This document shows, in pieces, positions 17,350 to 26,377 of a stretch of DNA of 64,000 bases. Origin of the DNA: an uncultured Prevotellaceae bacterium (GTDB taxonomy: Bacteria > Bacteroidota > Bacteroidia > Bacteroidales > Muribaculaceae); assembly GCA_900318205.1 (NCBI GenBank), contig ONJS01000001.1, forward strand, positions 1 to 64,000, in the 5' to 3' direction. The position numbers and the translations under genes were made by a program. How positions within the stretch are numbered: the stretch's first letter is position 1; each line of letters opens with the position of its first letter. The notes beneath the pieces were generated by a model. It saw only the letters and a program-made list of their open reading frames with translations, was not told the DNA's origin and searched no databases.

Positions 17350-19005
17350 ATGAGAAGTGAATTAGTAGTTGACGTTACGCCCAGAGACATGACAACGGCT
17401 TTACTCGAAGATGGCCGACTCGTGTCTTTGCAGCGGGAGACAAGAGATGCCTCCTATGCTGTGGGCAACATCTACCTCGCCAAGGTAAAGAAACTCATGC
17501 CGGGACTCAACGCCGCGTTTGTTAACGTCGGACATCCCAAGGACGCATTCCTTCATTACCTTGATTTGGGGTCACAGTTCAACACCTTCGCTCAATACAT
17601 CAAGACGGTACGGGAGAATCCCAACAAACGGCCAATAAGCATCAGCAAAGTCAAGAACCAGCCCGACACAAACAAACACGGCAGTGTTTCAGACGTGCTC
17701 ACTCAGGGACAGGAACTGCTGGTGCAGATCGCTAAAGAGCCCATCTCGACCAAGGGGCCCAGGTTGACCACCGAAATCACCTTCACAGGACGTTTCCTCG
17801 TGCTCAGCCCATTCAATGACCGCATCTCGGTTTCACAAAAAATCAAGGACCACGCCGAGAAAACAAGATTGCGCCGACTCATCGAGAGCATGAAACCCAA
17901 GAACTTCGGGGTCATCGTGCGCACTTCTGCCGAAAACAAACGGGCCGCCGAACTCAACAACGAGCTTCGTGTTCTGCTCAAAGCATGGGACGACACCATA
18001 GCAAAACTGCAACAGGCCACACCACCCTCACTCGTCTATGAGGAAGAAAGCCGTGCCGTCGGCGAAATCAGGGACATCTTCAATCCCGAGTTCGAGAGCA
18101 TACAAGTCAACAATGCCGAGGTGTATGAGCAAATCAGTGACTATGTGACCCAGATAGCCCCCGAGCGCAGCGATATCGTCAAACTTTACAGCGACGACAT
18201 GCCGATTTTTGACAAGTTCGGCATCACCAAGCAGATTAAATCGTCGTTCGGAAAGACGGTATCCTTCAAATCGGGCGCATACATAATCGTAGAAAGCACC
18301 GAAGCTCTTCATGTCATCGATGTCAACTCGGGCAACAGGTCGAGAACCAGTACCGACCAGGAGAGCAACGCATTGAACGTGAACTTGCTCGCAGCCGACG
18401 AGATTGCCAGGCAACTGCGCCTGAGAGATATGGGCGGCATCATCGTGATCGACTTCATTGATATGGCTAAGGCCGAGCATCGTACCGAACTCTACAAGCA
18501 CATGCGAGAAGTGATGCAGAAAGACCGTGCACGACACAACATCCTGCCACTGAGCAAATTCGGACTGATGCAGATCACAAGACAACGAGTACGCCCTGCC
18601 CTCGACATTGCAACCGCCGAGACCTGCCCCTCCTGTGGAGGAAAAGGAGAAGTTCAACCTTCACTGCTTTTTACCGATATGCTGAAAGACAAGATTGATT
18701 ACCTTGTCAACACGCTCAAAGTGAACAGCTTCATTATGTATGTCCATCCGTTTGTCGATGCCTATCTCAAGAAAGGGATTGTGAGCGAATACTGGAAATG
18801 GCGCAGGGAATTCAAGCGCAAATTCCGCATCCTGCCCGACCAGTCACTCAACTACCTCCAGTACAAGGTCATCGACAAAGACCGTAACGAAATTGACCTT
18901 AAAGAAGAAAAAGACACCAGCAGCAGCGAGACGTCAAAGAAAGAACGACGCTCAAAACACCGCGCTGCAGCTGCCGACGCTGAAGAAGAAGAAAGCCAGC
19001 AATGA
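17350..19005 (+). CDS. rng: Ribonuclease G/E family endoribonuclease
   Basis: The 551-residue protein fits the RNase G type, without the long RNase E scaffold. It has an S1 domain (GNIYLAKVKKLMPGLNAAFVNVG), the catalytic Mg-binding aspartates in HVIDVNSGN and IVIDFIDM, and the Zn-link motif CPSC. The C-terminal ~40 residues are a charged Lys/Glu tail. It processes 16S rRNA 5' ends and degrades mRNA. It stands alone with a terminator behind it. Confidence 0.95.
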   Translation: MRSELVVDVTPRDMTTALLEDGRLVSLQRETRDASYAVGNIYLAKVKKLMPGLNAAFVNVGHPKDAFLHYLDLGSQFNTFAQYIKTVRENPNKRPISISKVKNQPDTNKHGSVSDVLTQGQELLVQIAKEPISTKGPRLTTEITFTGRFLVLSPFNDRISVSQKIKDHAEKTRLRRLIESMKPKNFGVIVRTSAENKRAAELNNELRVLLKAWDDTIAKLQQATPPSLVYEEESRAVGEIRDIFNPEFESIQVNNAEVYEQISDYVTQIAPERSDIVKLYSDDMPIFDKFGITKQIKSSFGKTVSFKSGAYIIVESTEALHVIDVNSGNRSRTSTDQESNALNVNLLAADEIARQLRLRDMGGIIVIDFIDMAKAEHRTELYKHMREVMQKDRARHNILPLSKFGLMQITRQRVRPALDIATAETCPSCGGKGEVQPSLLFTDMLKDKIDYLVNTLKVNSFIMYVHPFVDAYLKKGIVSEYWKWRREFKRKFRILPDQSLNYLQYKVIDKDRNEIDLKEEKDTSSSETSKKERRSKHRAAAADAEEEESQQ

Positions 19006-19038
19006 CCTTATAGTGTCATCGCTTGACACCGACATCAC

Positions 19039-19073
19039 GACCGCCCTGCACAATACCGGCAGGACGGTCTTTT
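19039..19073 (+). terminator. Intrinsic terminator after rng
   Basis: The 11-nt arms GACCGCCCTGC (19039-19049) and GCAGGACGGTC (19059-19069) pair with one mismatch and are followed directly by TTTT. Confidence 0.85.
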
Positions 19074-19132
19074 GTTAATAACATATTTGCGTTAAATTAT
19101 GTGAAACACAACCGTTTTTCATATTTATAAAT

Positions 19133-19140
19133 TATATTTG
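19133..19140 (+). promoter_or_regulatory. Candidate -7 box for rocD
   Basis: TATATTTG exactly matches TAnnTTTG and lies 52 bp upstream of the rocD ATG in a very AT-rich stretch. The -33 region is T-rich (cgtttttc) without a perfect TTTG. Confidence 0.6.
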
Positions 19141-19192
19141 CAACCAAAATGCTACTTTAACATTAACAACTTAATTACAATCAACTTAACCA

Positions 19193-20473
19193 ATGAAGAA
19201 ACCAACAGCTAAAACAGCTAAGAAGGACATGAGCAAGCCCAATCCTCTGGGCGCAAAAACCAAGAGTTACATCGCAATGGAAGAGCGCTACGGCGCCCAC
19301 AACTATCATCCGCTGCCCGTCGTATTGAAGAAGGGTAAGGGCATCTACGTCTGGGACGTGGAGGGCAAGAAGTACTTCGACTTCCTCTCAGCCTACTCCG
19401 CAGTCAACCAGGGTCACTGCCATCCCCGCATCGTCAAGGCTCTCAAGGATCAGACCAACAAGCTGTGTCTGACCTCACGCGCTTTCTACAACGAGGCTTT
19501 CTGCGAGTATGAGAAGTTCATGCACTCCTACTTTGGCTATGACAAAGTGCTGCCCATGAATACTGGTGCCGAGGGCGTTGAGACCGCCCTGAAGCTCGCC
19601 CGCCGCTGGGGTGTTGTCAAGAAAGGCATCGACAACGACAAGGTAAAGATCATCTGCTGCGAGGGCAACTTCCACGGACGCACCGTGACCGTGATCACCA
19701 TGAGCAACGACCCCGACAGCTATGCCAACTACGGTCCCCTGACCCCCGGTTTCATCCGCATCCCCTACAATGATGCTGATGCACTCGAGAAGGCCCTCAA
19801 GGAGCATGGCAAGGAAGTTGCCGCCTTCATCGCCGAGCCTATCCAGGGCGAGGCTGGTGTCTTCGTTCCCGATGACGGCTACCTGAAGAAATGCTTCGAC
19901 CTCTGCCACCAGCACAACGTGCTCTTCATCGCCGATGAGGTACAGACCGGTATCGCCCGTACGGGTAAGATGCTGTGCTCACAGCACGACGGCATCCGCC
20001 CCGACATCGTGATCCTGGGTAAGGCCCTCGGTGGTGGTGTGCTGCCCGTTTCGGCTTGCTTGGCCGACGACGACATCATGCTCAACGTGAAGCCCGGCGA
20101 GCACGGCTCGACCTTCGGCGGCTTCCCCCTCGCTGCACGCGTGGCTGTTGAGGCCCTTAAGGTGGTTAAGGACGAGAAGCTCGTCCAGAACGCCGAGAAG
20201 ATGGGTAAGATCTTCCGCGAGGAGATCGAGAAGATTCACTCTCCGTTCATCGTGCAAGTGCGCGGCCGCGGTCTGTTGAACGCTATCGTCACCAAGCCCG
20301 TCGAGGGCAAGACCGCTTGGGACATCTGCCTCAAGCTGCGTGATAATGGCCTGCTCGCCAAGCCCACCCACGACCATATCATCCGCTTCGCTCCCCCCTT
20401 GTGCATCACCAAGGAAGAGCTCATGGAAGCCATCGCAATCATCAAGAAGACCTTCGAACAGATGTTCGGATAA
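19193..20473 (+). CDS. rocD: Ornithine--oxo-acid aminotransferase
   Basis: The 426-residue class-III PLP aminotransferase has [34 protein letters not shown] and ILGKALGGG (PLP Lys277). It converts L-ornithine and 2-oxoglutarate to glutamate-5-semialdehyde and glutamate. The adjacent pruA consumes the semialdehyde, which supports RocD over ArgD. The codon usage is strongly biased (almost all C-ending), suggesting high expression. A 16-bp-stem terminator separates it from pruA. Confidence 0.93.
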   Translation: MKKPTAKTAKKDMSKPNPLGAKTKSYIAMEERYGAHNYHPLPVVLKKGKGIYVWDVEGKKYFDFLSAYSAVNQGHCHPRIVKALKDQTNKLCLTSRAFYNEAFCEYEKFMHSYFGYDKVLPMNTGAEGVETALKLARRWGVVKKGIDNDKVKIICCEGNFHGRTVTVITMSNDPDSYANYGPLTPGFIRIPYNDADALEKALKEHGKEVAAFIAEPIQGEAGVFVPDDGYLKKCFDLCHQHNVLFIADEVQTGIARTGKMLCSQHDGIRPDIVILGKALGGGVLPVSACLADDDIMLNVKPGEHGSTFGGFPLAARVAVEALKVVKDEKLVQNAEKMGKIFREEIEKIHSPFIVQVRGRGLLNAIVTKPVEGKTAWDICLKLRDNGLLAKPTHDHIIRFAPPLCITKEELMEAIAIIKKTFEQMFG

Positions 20474-20481
20474 TTCCATAT

Positions 20482-20524
20482 TCAAGTGTCGCAAGCCCAT
20501 GTGGCTTGCGACACTTGATGTTTA
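20482..20524 (+). terminator. Intrinsic terminator after rocD
   Basis: A perfect 16-bp stem (20482-20497 with 20503-20518, loop catgt) is followed by tgttta. The stem is perfect but the U-tract is weak, so readthrough into pruA is possible. Confidence 0.8.
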
Positions 20525-20585
20525 TAGAGATTTATACTCCCTCAAAAAAAACTGACAACTAAAAACTAAAAACTGACAACTAAAA

Positions 20586-22211
20586 ATGAATAACGCTGTT
20601 ATCAACTTCCCCCTTCCCGCCAATGAGCCGGTGAAGGCCTATATGCCCGGTTCGCCCGAGCGCGTTGCCCTCGAGGCTGAACTCGAGCGCCAGAGCAATA
20701 TCGTCGTGGACATCCCCATCATCATCGGCGGCAAGGAAATCCGCACCGGTGACACGGGTACCGTTACCTGCCCCCACGACCACAAGCACGTTCTCGCCAC
20801 CTACCACAAGGTGACCAAGAAGGAGATCAAGATGGCCATCGACGCTGCCATGAAGGCTTGGAAAGAGTGGAGCCGCACTCCCTGGACCACCCGCGCCGCT
20901 ATCGTCATGAAGATGGCTGAGCTCCTCGCCACCAAGTATCGTCCCATCATGAATGCCGCCACGATGCTCGGCCAGAGCAAGAACTTCTATCAGGCCGAAA
21001 TCGACTCGGCTTGCGAGACCATCGACTTCTACCGCTACAACGTGCACTATGCCAGCAAGATCTACGGCATGCAGCCCAAGGATGGCGTCGGCCAACTCAA
21101 CCACACCGAGTATCGTCCCCTCGAGGGCTTTATCCTGGCTGTTACCCCGTTCAACTTCACCTCGATTGCCAGCAACCTGTGCATGACTCCCGTCCTCATG
21201 GGTAACGTGGCACTGTGGAAACCCTCCACCACCGCCCTGCTGAGCAACTACTACCTGATGCAGCTCTACAAGGAAGCTGGTCTGCCCGACGGCGTCATCA
21301 ACTTCCTGCCCGGTAGCGGCGCCCTCATCGGCGAGGTAGCCACCAGCAGCAAGTACTTCAGCGGCATCCACTTCACCGGCAGCACCGCCACCTTCAAGAG
21401 CCTGTGGAAACAGGCCAGCCTGAACGTGGACAAGTACATCTCCTACCCCCGCCTCGTGGGCGAGACCGGCGGCAAGGACTTCATCTTCGTTCACCCCAGC
21501 GCCGACAAGAAGGCCGTGGCTACCGCTGCATTCTGCGGTGCCTTTGAGTTCCAGGGACAAAAGTGCTCGGCAGCTTCCCGCATGTACATTCCCAAGAGCC
21601 TGTGGCCCGACGTGCTCAAGGACATCAAGGCCATGTGCAAGGAGGTGAAGATGGGCGACGTCAAGGATCCTATGAACTTCATCAACGCTGTCATCGACGA
21701 GGCTTCGTTCGACAAGTGCAAGAGTTATATCGACTATGCCAAGGAGGCTGACGATGCCAAGATTGTCATCGGTGGCAAGTGTGACAAGAAGAAAGGCTGG
21801 TTTGTTGAGCCCACCGTGATCGAGACCACCAATCCTCGCTTCAAGTCGATGGAAGAGGAAATCTTCGGCCCCGTGCTGACGGTTTACCCCTACGACGACG
21901 ACAAGGTCAACGAGACCGCCCGTCTGTGTGACGAGACCTCGCCTTATGGTCTGACCGGTGCCGTTTGGGGCCGTGACCGCCTCGAGGTCGAGAAGCTCAC
22001 CGACAAGCTCTGCTATGCTGCCGGCAACTTCTACATCAACGACAAGCCGACCGGCGCCGTTGTGGGTATGCAGCCCTTCGGCGGTGCTCGTGCCAGCGGT
22101 ACCAACGACAAGGCCGGTGGTGAGTTCAACCTCATCCGCTGGATCATCCCGCGCGTCATCAAGGAGACCCTCGTGCCCCCCACTGACTACCGCTACACCT
22201 ACATGAAGTAA
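20586..22211 (+). CDS. pruA: L-glutamate gamma-semialdehyde dehydrogenase
   Basis: The 541-residue aldehyde dehydrogenase of the P5C dehydrogenase type has the catalytic Cys327 in QGQKCSAASR and Glu293 in VGETGGKDF, plus the NAD-binding segment FTGSTATF. It oxidises glutamate semialdehyde/P5C to glutamate, completing ornithine (and proline) catabolism begun by rocD. No proline dehydrogenase domain is fused. Its codon bias matches rocD. The leader contains aactgacaactaaaaact-type repeats. Confidence 0.94.
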   Translation: MNNAVINFPLPANEPVKAYMPGSPERVALEAELERQSNIVVDIPIIIGGKEIRTGDTGTVTCPHDHKHVLATYHKVTKKEIKMAIDAAMKAWKEWSRTPWTTRAAIVMKMAELLATKYRPIMNAATMLGQSKNFYQAEIDSACETIDFYRYNVHYASKIYGMQPKDGVGQLNHTEYRPLEGFILAVTPFNFTSIASNLCMTPVLMGNVALWKPSTTALLSNYYLMQLYKEAGLPDGVINFLPGSGALIGEVATSSKYFSGIHFTGSTATFKSLWKQASLNVDKYISYPRLVGETGGKDFIFVHPSADKKAVATAAFCGAFEFQGQKCSAASRMYIPKSLWPDVLKDIKAMCKEVKMGDVKDPMNFINAVIDEASFDKCKSYIDYAKEADDAKIVIGGKCDKKKGWFVEPTVIETTNPRFKSMEEEIFGPVLTVYPYDDDKVNETARLCDETSPYGLTGAVWGRDRLEVEKLTDKLCYAAGNFYINDKPTGAVVGMQPFGGARASGTNDKAGGEFNLIRWIIPRVIKETLVPPTDYRYTYMK

Positions 22212-22222
22212 GATTTTAGATT

Positions 22223-22248
22223 TGTAGAGACGCAAAATCTTGCGTCTC
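22223..22248. repeat. Palindromic element TGTA-GAGACGCAA, copy 1
   Basis: The 9-bp perfect inverted repeat GAGACGCAA/TTGCGTCTC with a 4-nt loop is preceded by TGTA. A close relative is at 28787-28812 in the other orientation context (also intergenic). It sits between pruA and its terminator. Confidence 0.65.
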
Positions 22249-22258
22249 ATCCGCATTG

Positions 22259-22292
22259 GAGGGTGAGTCAAATAGCTTTTTGGCTCACCCTC
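22259..22292 (+). terminator. Terminator after pruA
   Basis: GAGGGTGAG (22259-22267) pairs with CTCACCCTC (22284-22292), extended inward by five more pairs including one G-T. It lies 48 nt after the pruA stop and is followed by atttaa. Confidence 0.75.
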
Positions 22293-22315
22293 ATTTAACA
22301 AAAAACACAATCGTT

Positions 22316-23137
22316 ATGAATACAATAGCCAAAACTCTAGTATTGTTAGTCCTGATCATGACATCGGTTACTGTGATGGCCCAAGGCTACCAGCAGGTCA
22401 ATGACATCCCCTATACCGTCAAGAACGACGCCTACTCGCTCGAGCGGCTGAAACTGGACATCTACCACCCCGAGGGAGGCGCTAACCGCCCCGTCGTGGT
22501 CTGGTTCCATGGCGGAGGCCTGGAAGGCGGCAACAAGGAAATTCCGGCACAACTCAAAGAGAAGGACCTCGTCGTTGTCGGCGTCAACTACAGGCTCTTG
22601 CCACGGGTGACCGTCAGGGAAATCCTTGATGATGCCGCCGAGGCGGTGGCATGGGTGTTCACTCATATCGCCGACTATGGCGGCGACCCGCGCAAGATTG
22701 TCGTGACAGGTCACTCGGCAGGCGGCTACATCTCCATGATGCTGTGCCTCGACAAAAAGTGGCTGGCGGCCTATGCCATCGATGCCGACGACGTGATGAT
22801 GTATGCCCCCTTCAGCGGCCAGGCCATCACCCACTACAACGTGCGCAAGATGCAGGGCATACCGCCCCTGCAGCCCACCATCGACGAATATGCGCCGCTC
22901 TACTGGGTGCGCGGCGACTGTCCTCCGTTGGTGCTCATCTGCGGCGATCGCGAGTTGGAACTCTACGGCCGCTACGACGAGAACCAGTACCTCGCCCGCA
23001 TGATGAAACTCGCCGGCCACCAGCAGACCTATCTCTACGAGCTTGACGGCCACGGTCACGGCGGCATGGTCGCCCCCGGTTTCCACATCCTCGAGACCCA
23101 CTTGCGCCAAATGCTTGGCCAACCCATCAACCCCTAA
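22316..23137 (+). CDS. Exported alpha/beta-hydrolase (carboxylesterase-like)
   Basis: The protein has 273 residues from the ATG at 22316; a frame extension to 22256 would run through the pruA terminator. A signal peptide (ending VTVMAQ) is followed by an alpha/beta-hydrolase of the HSL/BD-FAE type with oxyanion motif HGGG (65-68), nucleophile GHSAGG (Ser134), an Asp in CGDRELELYGR, and the catalytic His in DGHGHGG. It probably deacylates small esters or acetylated sugars in the periplasm. The specific substrate is unknown. Confidence 0.88.
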   Translation: MNTIAKTLVLLVLIMTSVTVMAQGYQQVNDIPYTVKNDAYSLERLKLDIYHPEGGANRPVVVWFHGGGLEGGNKEIPAQLKEKDLVVVGVNYRLLPRVTVREILDDAAEAVAWVFTHIADYGGDPRKIVVTGHSAGGYISMMLCLDKKWLAAYAIDADDVMMYAPFSGQAITHYNVRKMQGIPPLQPTIDEYAPLYWVRGDCPPLVLICGDRELELYGRYDENQYLARMMKLAGHQQTYLYELDGHGHGGMVAPGFHILETHLRQMLGQPINP

Positions 23138-23167
23138 TTCCCTATTACAAAGATAATTTCCACCGCA

Positions 23168-23203
23168 GCGGCACGGTCCCCCGTGCCGCCACTTTGTGGC
23201 GGC
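23168..23203 (+). terminator. Overlapping GC-rich stem-loops after the esterase gene
   Basis: GCGGCACGG (23168-23176) pairs with CCGTGCCGC (23181-23189), while GCCGCCAC (23185-23192) pairs with GTGGCGGC (23196-23203). The two stems share bases and cannot form together. A short run ccccttta follows the second stem. The structure probably terminates the esterase transcript. Confidence 0.6.
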
Positions 23204-23290
23204 CCCTTTATTCCGACCCATTTCTCCCTCCACATGAAGGCAGATGCAATAAACTATTATCTTAACTATTAACTATTCACTAAAAAATAC

Positions 23291-23298
23291 TACCTTTG
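23291..23298 (+). promoter_or_regulatory. -7 box of the rlmN promoter
   Basis: TACCTTTG is a perfect TAnnTTTG match, 30 bp upstream of the rlmN ATG at 23329. It lies across the in-frame ATG at 23296, which rules that start out. Confidence 0.7.
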
Positions 23299-23328
23299 CA
23301 GGTTGAACAGCATTTAAACCATACTATC

Positions 23329-24405
23329 ATGAGCAACGACAAGACTTTGCAGCCGATGGCTGGCATGACACTTGAGGACATGCAAGATGCGGTTACCGCA
23401 TTGGGTATGCCACGTTTTGTGGCTAAACAGCTGGCACAGTGGATTTATCAGAAACGTGTCAACGACTTTGAGCAGATGCTCAACATCTCCAAGGCCAACC
23501 GCGAACTGCTGGCAAGCCGCTACTGCGTGGGCCTGTACCCGCCCAGCCAGGCAGCTGCCAGTGACGACGGCACAGTAAAATACCTCTTTGATGCCGGTGG
23601 CGGACATGCCGTCGAGGCGGTCTATATCCCCGAGGACGACCGTGCCACGCTCTGCATCTCGTCACAGAAAGGATGCCGCATGAACTGCTACTTCTGCATG
23701 ACCGGCAAGCAGGGTTTCCACGGTAACCTCACCTCCAACCAGATCATCAACCAGGTGCTGAGCATTCCCGACAGCGACAAGCTGACCAATGTCGTGTTCA
23801 TGGGCATGGGCGAACCCCTTGACAACATCGAGGAGGTGCTGCGTGTCATCTCCATCCTCACCGAGCCTTGGGGCTTGGCATGGAGTCCCAAGCGCGTCAC
23901 CGTCTCCACCGTCGGCAAGAAGCCGGAGCTCAAGATCCTGTGCGAGCAGACCAGCGTCCACATCGCCGTGAGCGTCCACAATGCCGTTCAGGAGGAACGT
24001 TCCTCAATGATGCCTATCGAGCGCCTCTACCCCATCGACCAGGTGATGGAAATGCTGGGCAACTACGACTTTGCCCACCAGCGCCGCCTGTCGGTGGAAT
24101 ACATCTGCTGGCAGTGGTTCAACGATGACATCCAGCATGCCGAGAAGCTGCGCGAATTGCTGCCCAACGAGCATGTGCGCGTCAACCTCATCCGTTTCCA
24201 CCCGATTCCCGGCATCGAGAAACTGCGCACGAGCAGCGACGAGCGCATGACCTACTTCCGCGACTACCTCAACAGCAAGGGCGTGACCTGCACCATCCGT
24301 CGCAGCCGTGGCGAGGACATTGCCGCAGCCTGTGGCCAGCTAGCCGGACAAGTCCGCAACAAGAAGGACGACAAGGAGCCGCGAACCAAAAAGGACAAGA
24401 AATAA
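23329..24405 (+). CDS. rlmN: Dual-specificity 23S rRNA/tRNA adenine-C2 methyltransferase RlmN
   Basis: The radical-SAM protein (358 residues from ATG 23329, start fixed by the promoter box) has the cluster motif CRMNCYFC (Cys116, Cys120, Cys123), MGMGEPLDN, and the second catalytic Cys335 in AAACGQL. It methylates A2503 of 23S rRNA and A37 of some tRNAs in the cytoplasm. The Lys/Arg-rich tail is typical. A secreted nuclease gene begins 31 nt downstream, so they may share a transcript. Confidence 0.96.
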   Translation: MSNDKTLQPMAGMTLEDMQDAVTALGMPRFVAKQLAQWIYQKRVNDFEQMLNISKANRELLASRYCVGLYPPSQAAASDDGTVKYLFDAGGGHAVEAVYIPEDDRATLCISSQKGCRMNCYFCMTGKQGFHGNLTSNQIINQVLSIPDSDKLTNVVFMGMGEPLDNIEEVLRVISILTEPWGLAWSPKRVTVSTVGKKPELKILCEQTSVHIAVSVHNAVQEERSSMMPIERLYPIDQVMEMLGNYDFAHQRRLSVEYICWQWFNDDIQHAEKLRELLPNEHVRVNLIRFHPIPGIEKLRTSSDERMTYFRDYLNSKGVTCTIRRSRGEDIAAACGQLAGQVRNKKDDKEPRTKKDKK

Positions 24406-24436
24406 GCAACCACACGATTCATTAACCTTCACCGAT

Positions 24437-26257
24437 ATGTACAAGTCCACAAGAATCACCTTATTGCTGGCATTGGCCATCTTCGCCATCCAGTCGGCAC
24501 TGGCAGATGCTCCTGTCAACTATTACAACAGTGCCCTGGGCAAGAGTGACGAATCCTTGATGCTGGCCCTGAGGAACATCATCCGCAACCACCACGAGGT
24601 ATCCTATAGCAGCGGTCTGCTCAATGCCTTTGCCATAGCCGATGTTGACGACCAAGGCTACATCATCGACATCTACAGCAACTGCCGTTACAGACCCAGC
24701 GACAACGGCTCATCAGCCAAGACTATCGGTCAAGGTTATAACCGCGAGCACAGTTTTCCCCGCAGTTGGTTCGGCGGAGCTGTCCCACCCATGAACACCG
24801 ATGTCTTTCACGTTTACCCGACCGACATCCATGTGAACAGTCAGCGAGGCAACCACCCTTACGGCGTCTGCGCCAACGGCACACGCTTGTCTAACGGCAG
24901 CTATGTCGCCAAGGGCAAGTTGGGCAAGAGCACCTACCCGGGATACACGGGCACTGTCTTTGAGCCCGACGACGAGTACAAGGGCGACCTTGCGCGCACT
25001 TACTTCTATATGGCCACTTGCTACAAGAACGAGCTGCCCAGCTGGCCCGGCAGTGAGCAACTCAACTACGGCGCCAACAAGTACAAGGCGTTCTCAACTT
25101 GGACCATCAACATGCTCATGGAATGGACCCGCCTGGACCCCGTCAGCGAGAAGGAAAAGAAGCGCAACGAGGCCATCTATGGTATCCAGGGCAACCGCAA
25201 CCCCTTCATCGACCACCCCGAACTGGCAGAGTTCATCTGGGGTAACATGCAGGGCAAGCCTTGGAGCGGCAGTGATCAAGAAGTTACAGCCAATATCACG
25301 ACACCTGTGAACGGTTCGTTGATCGATCTCGGCGAGACCGTCGAGGGCAACCCCATGGAATACACCATCACCGTCAAGGGCGAAGGCCTCACAAAGAATC
25401 TCGTCCTGTCGATGGATGGCAATGAATACTTCTATGTGGACAAGACCTACTTCACCCCAAGCGAGGTCAACAGCGGCACCTCGTTTGTCATTGGATTCAC
25501 GGCAGATGACTTGGGCACTTTCAGCGACATCATCACCTTAAGCAACAGCGAGGTATCTGTAACCTTCACCGTCACAGCGACCGCTGTCAAGCAAGGCGAT
25601 GACCCCGATCCTCCCGTAGTGCTGGGTGACAGCATCATGGAGGACTGGGAAGGCTGCACGTCCGGCGGCTACTGGACTCAATGGGTTGAGGGACACCAGT
25701 GGATCTGGGACTTCATCGATGCCGGCATCTGGGGCGATACCAACAGGCATGGCGAACTCGTCTGCCGCTTCGGTAAGACCAACGCCAGCTCCATCACTAT
25801 GGCCGAGGATATAGAAGGTGGCACAAGCGCCATCGGTCTTTGGGCTGCAAGCTATGGTAGTGATGCCAATGCTGACTTGCGTGTTGATTTCAGTACCAAC
25901 AAGGGTTCTTCTTGGAACGAGCTGGCCAGTTTCACTGTCACAAGAGGCGGCTTGCAGCACTACACCATGGATATACCCTTGGAGGGCAATGTCCGCTTCC
26001 GCATCGTGCAGACCTCGGGCACACGTGTCAACATCGACGACATCACGATCTTTGGCCGCAAAGTTGAACCATCACCGCTGATTGGCGATGTCAACAATGA
26101 CGGCGAGGTTAATATCGCCGACATGAACGCCGTCGTCGATCTGATTCTCGGCGGTACGGCCGACGATGATACCCTCAGCCGCGCTGACGTGAACATGGAT
26201 GGCGAAATCACCATCGCCGACTTCAATTCCGTCGCCGACATCGTCCTCGCTAAATAA
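24437..26257 (+). CDS. Secreted endonuclease I family nuclease with C-terminal dockerin-like domain
   Basis: The 606-residue exported protein has a signal peptide (ending ALADA) and an endonuclease I domain (~25-285) with YNREHSFPRSW (catalytic His105), FHVYPTDIHVN and NRNPFIDHPELAEFIW. It then has an Ig-like module (~290-395), a beta-rich binding module starting EDWEGCTSGGYW (~400-540), and two dockerin-type repeats (GDVNNDGEVNIADM, ADVNMDGEITIADF, ~549-606) ending the protein. It probably degrades extracellular DNA or RNA. It is tandem with a paralogue after a terminator. Confidence 0.9.
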   Translation: MYKSTRITLLLALAIFAIQSALADAPVNYYNSALGKSDESLMLALRNIIRNHHEVSYSSGLLNAFAIADVDDQGYIIDIYSNCRYRPSDNGSSAKTIGQGYNREHSFPRSWFGGAVPPMNTDVFHVYPTDIHVNSQRGNHPYGVCANGTRLSNGSYVAKGKLGKSTYPGYTGTVFEPDDEYKGDLARTYFYMATCYKNELPSWPGSEQLNYGANKYKAFSTWTINMLMEWTRLDPVSEKEKKRNEAIYGIQGNRNPFIDHPELAEFIWGNMQGKPWSGSDQEVTANITTPVNGSLIDLGETVEGNPMEYTITVKGEGLTKNLVLSMDGNEYFYVDKTYFTPSEVNSGTSFVIGFTADDLGTFSDIITLSNSEVSVTFTVTATAVKQGDDPDPPVVLGDSIMEDWEGCTSGGYWTQWVEGHQWIWDFIDAGIWGDTNRHGELVCRFGKTNASSITMAEDIEGGTSAIGLWAASYGSDANADLRVDFSTNKGSSWNELASFTVTRGGLQHYTMDIPLEGNVRFRIVQTSGTRVNIDDITIFGRKVEPSPLIGDVNNDGEVNIADMNAVVDLILGGTADDDTLSRADVNMDGEITIADFNSVADIVLAK

Positions 26258-26281
26258 GCCAGCCAATTTTTGACCTTACAC

Positions 26282-26334
26282 AGAAGCAGTCTTTGAGAAA
26301 AATAAGATAAAGATTTCCCAAGGGCTGCTTCTTT
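26282..26334 (+). terminator. Terminator between the two endonuclease I genes
   Basis: AGAAGCAG (26282-26289) pairs with CTGCTTCT (26325-26332), extended inward with G-U pairs to ~15 bp around a long A-rich loop, then ctttatat. It separates the two nuclease genes. Confidence 0.6.
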
Positions 26335-26377
26335 ATATACCCAGCATACTACCATTAACAACTAATAACTACCATTC

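Noticed and set aside
20580..22310. A 576-codon open frame antisense to pruA
   Set aside because: It exists because of the strong C-ending codon bias of pruA; the product has no recognisable domain and the sense gene is certain.
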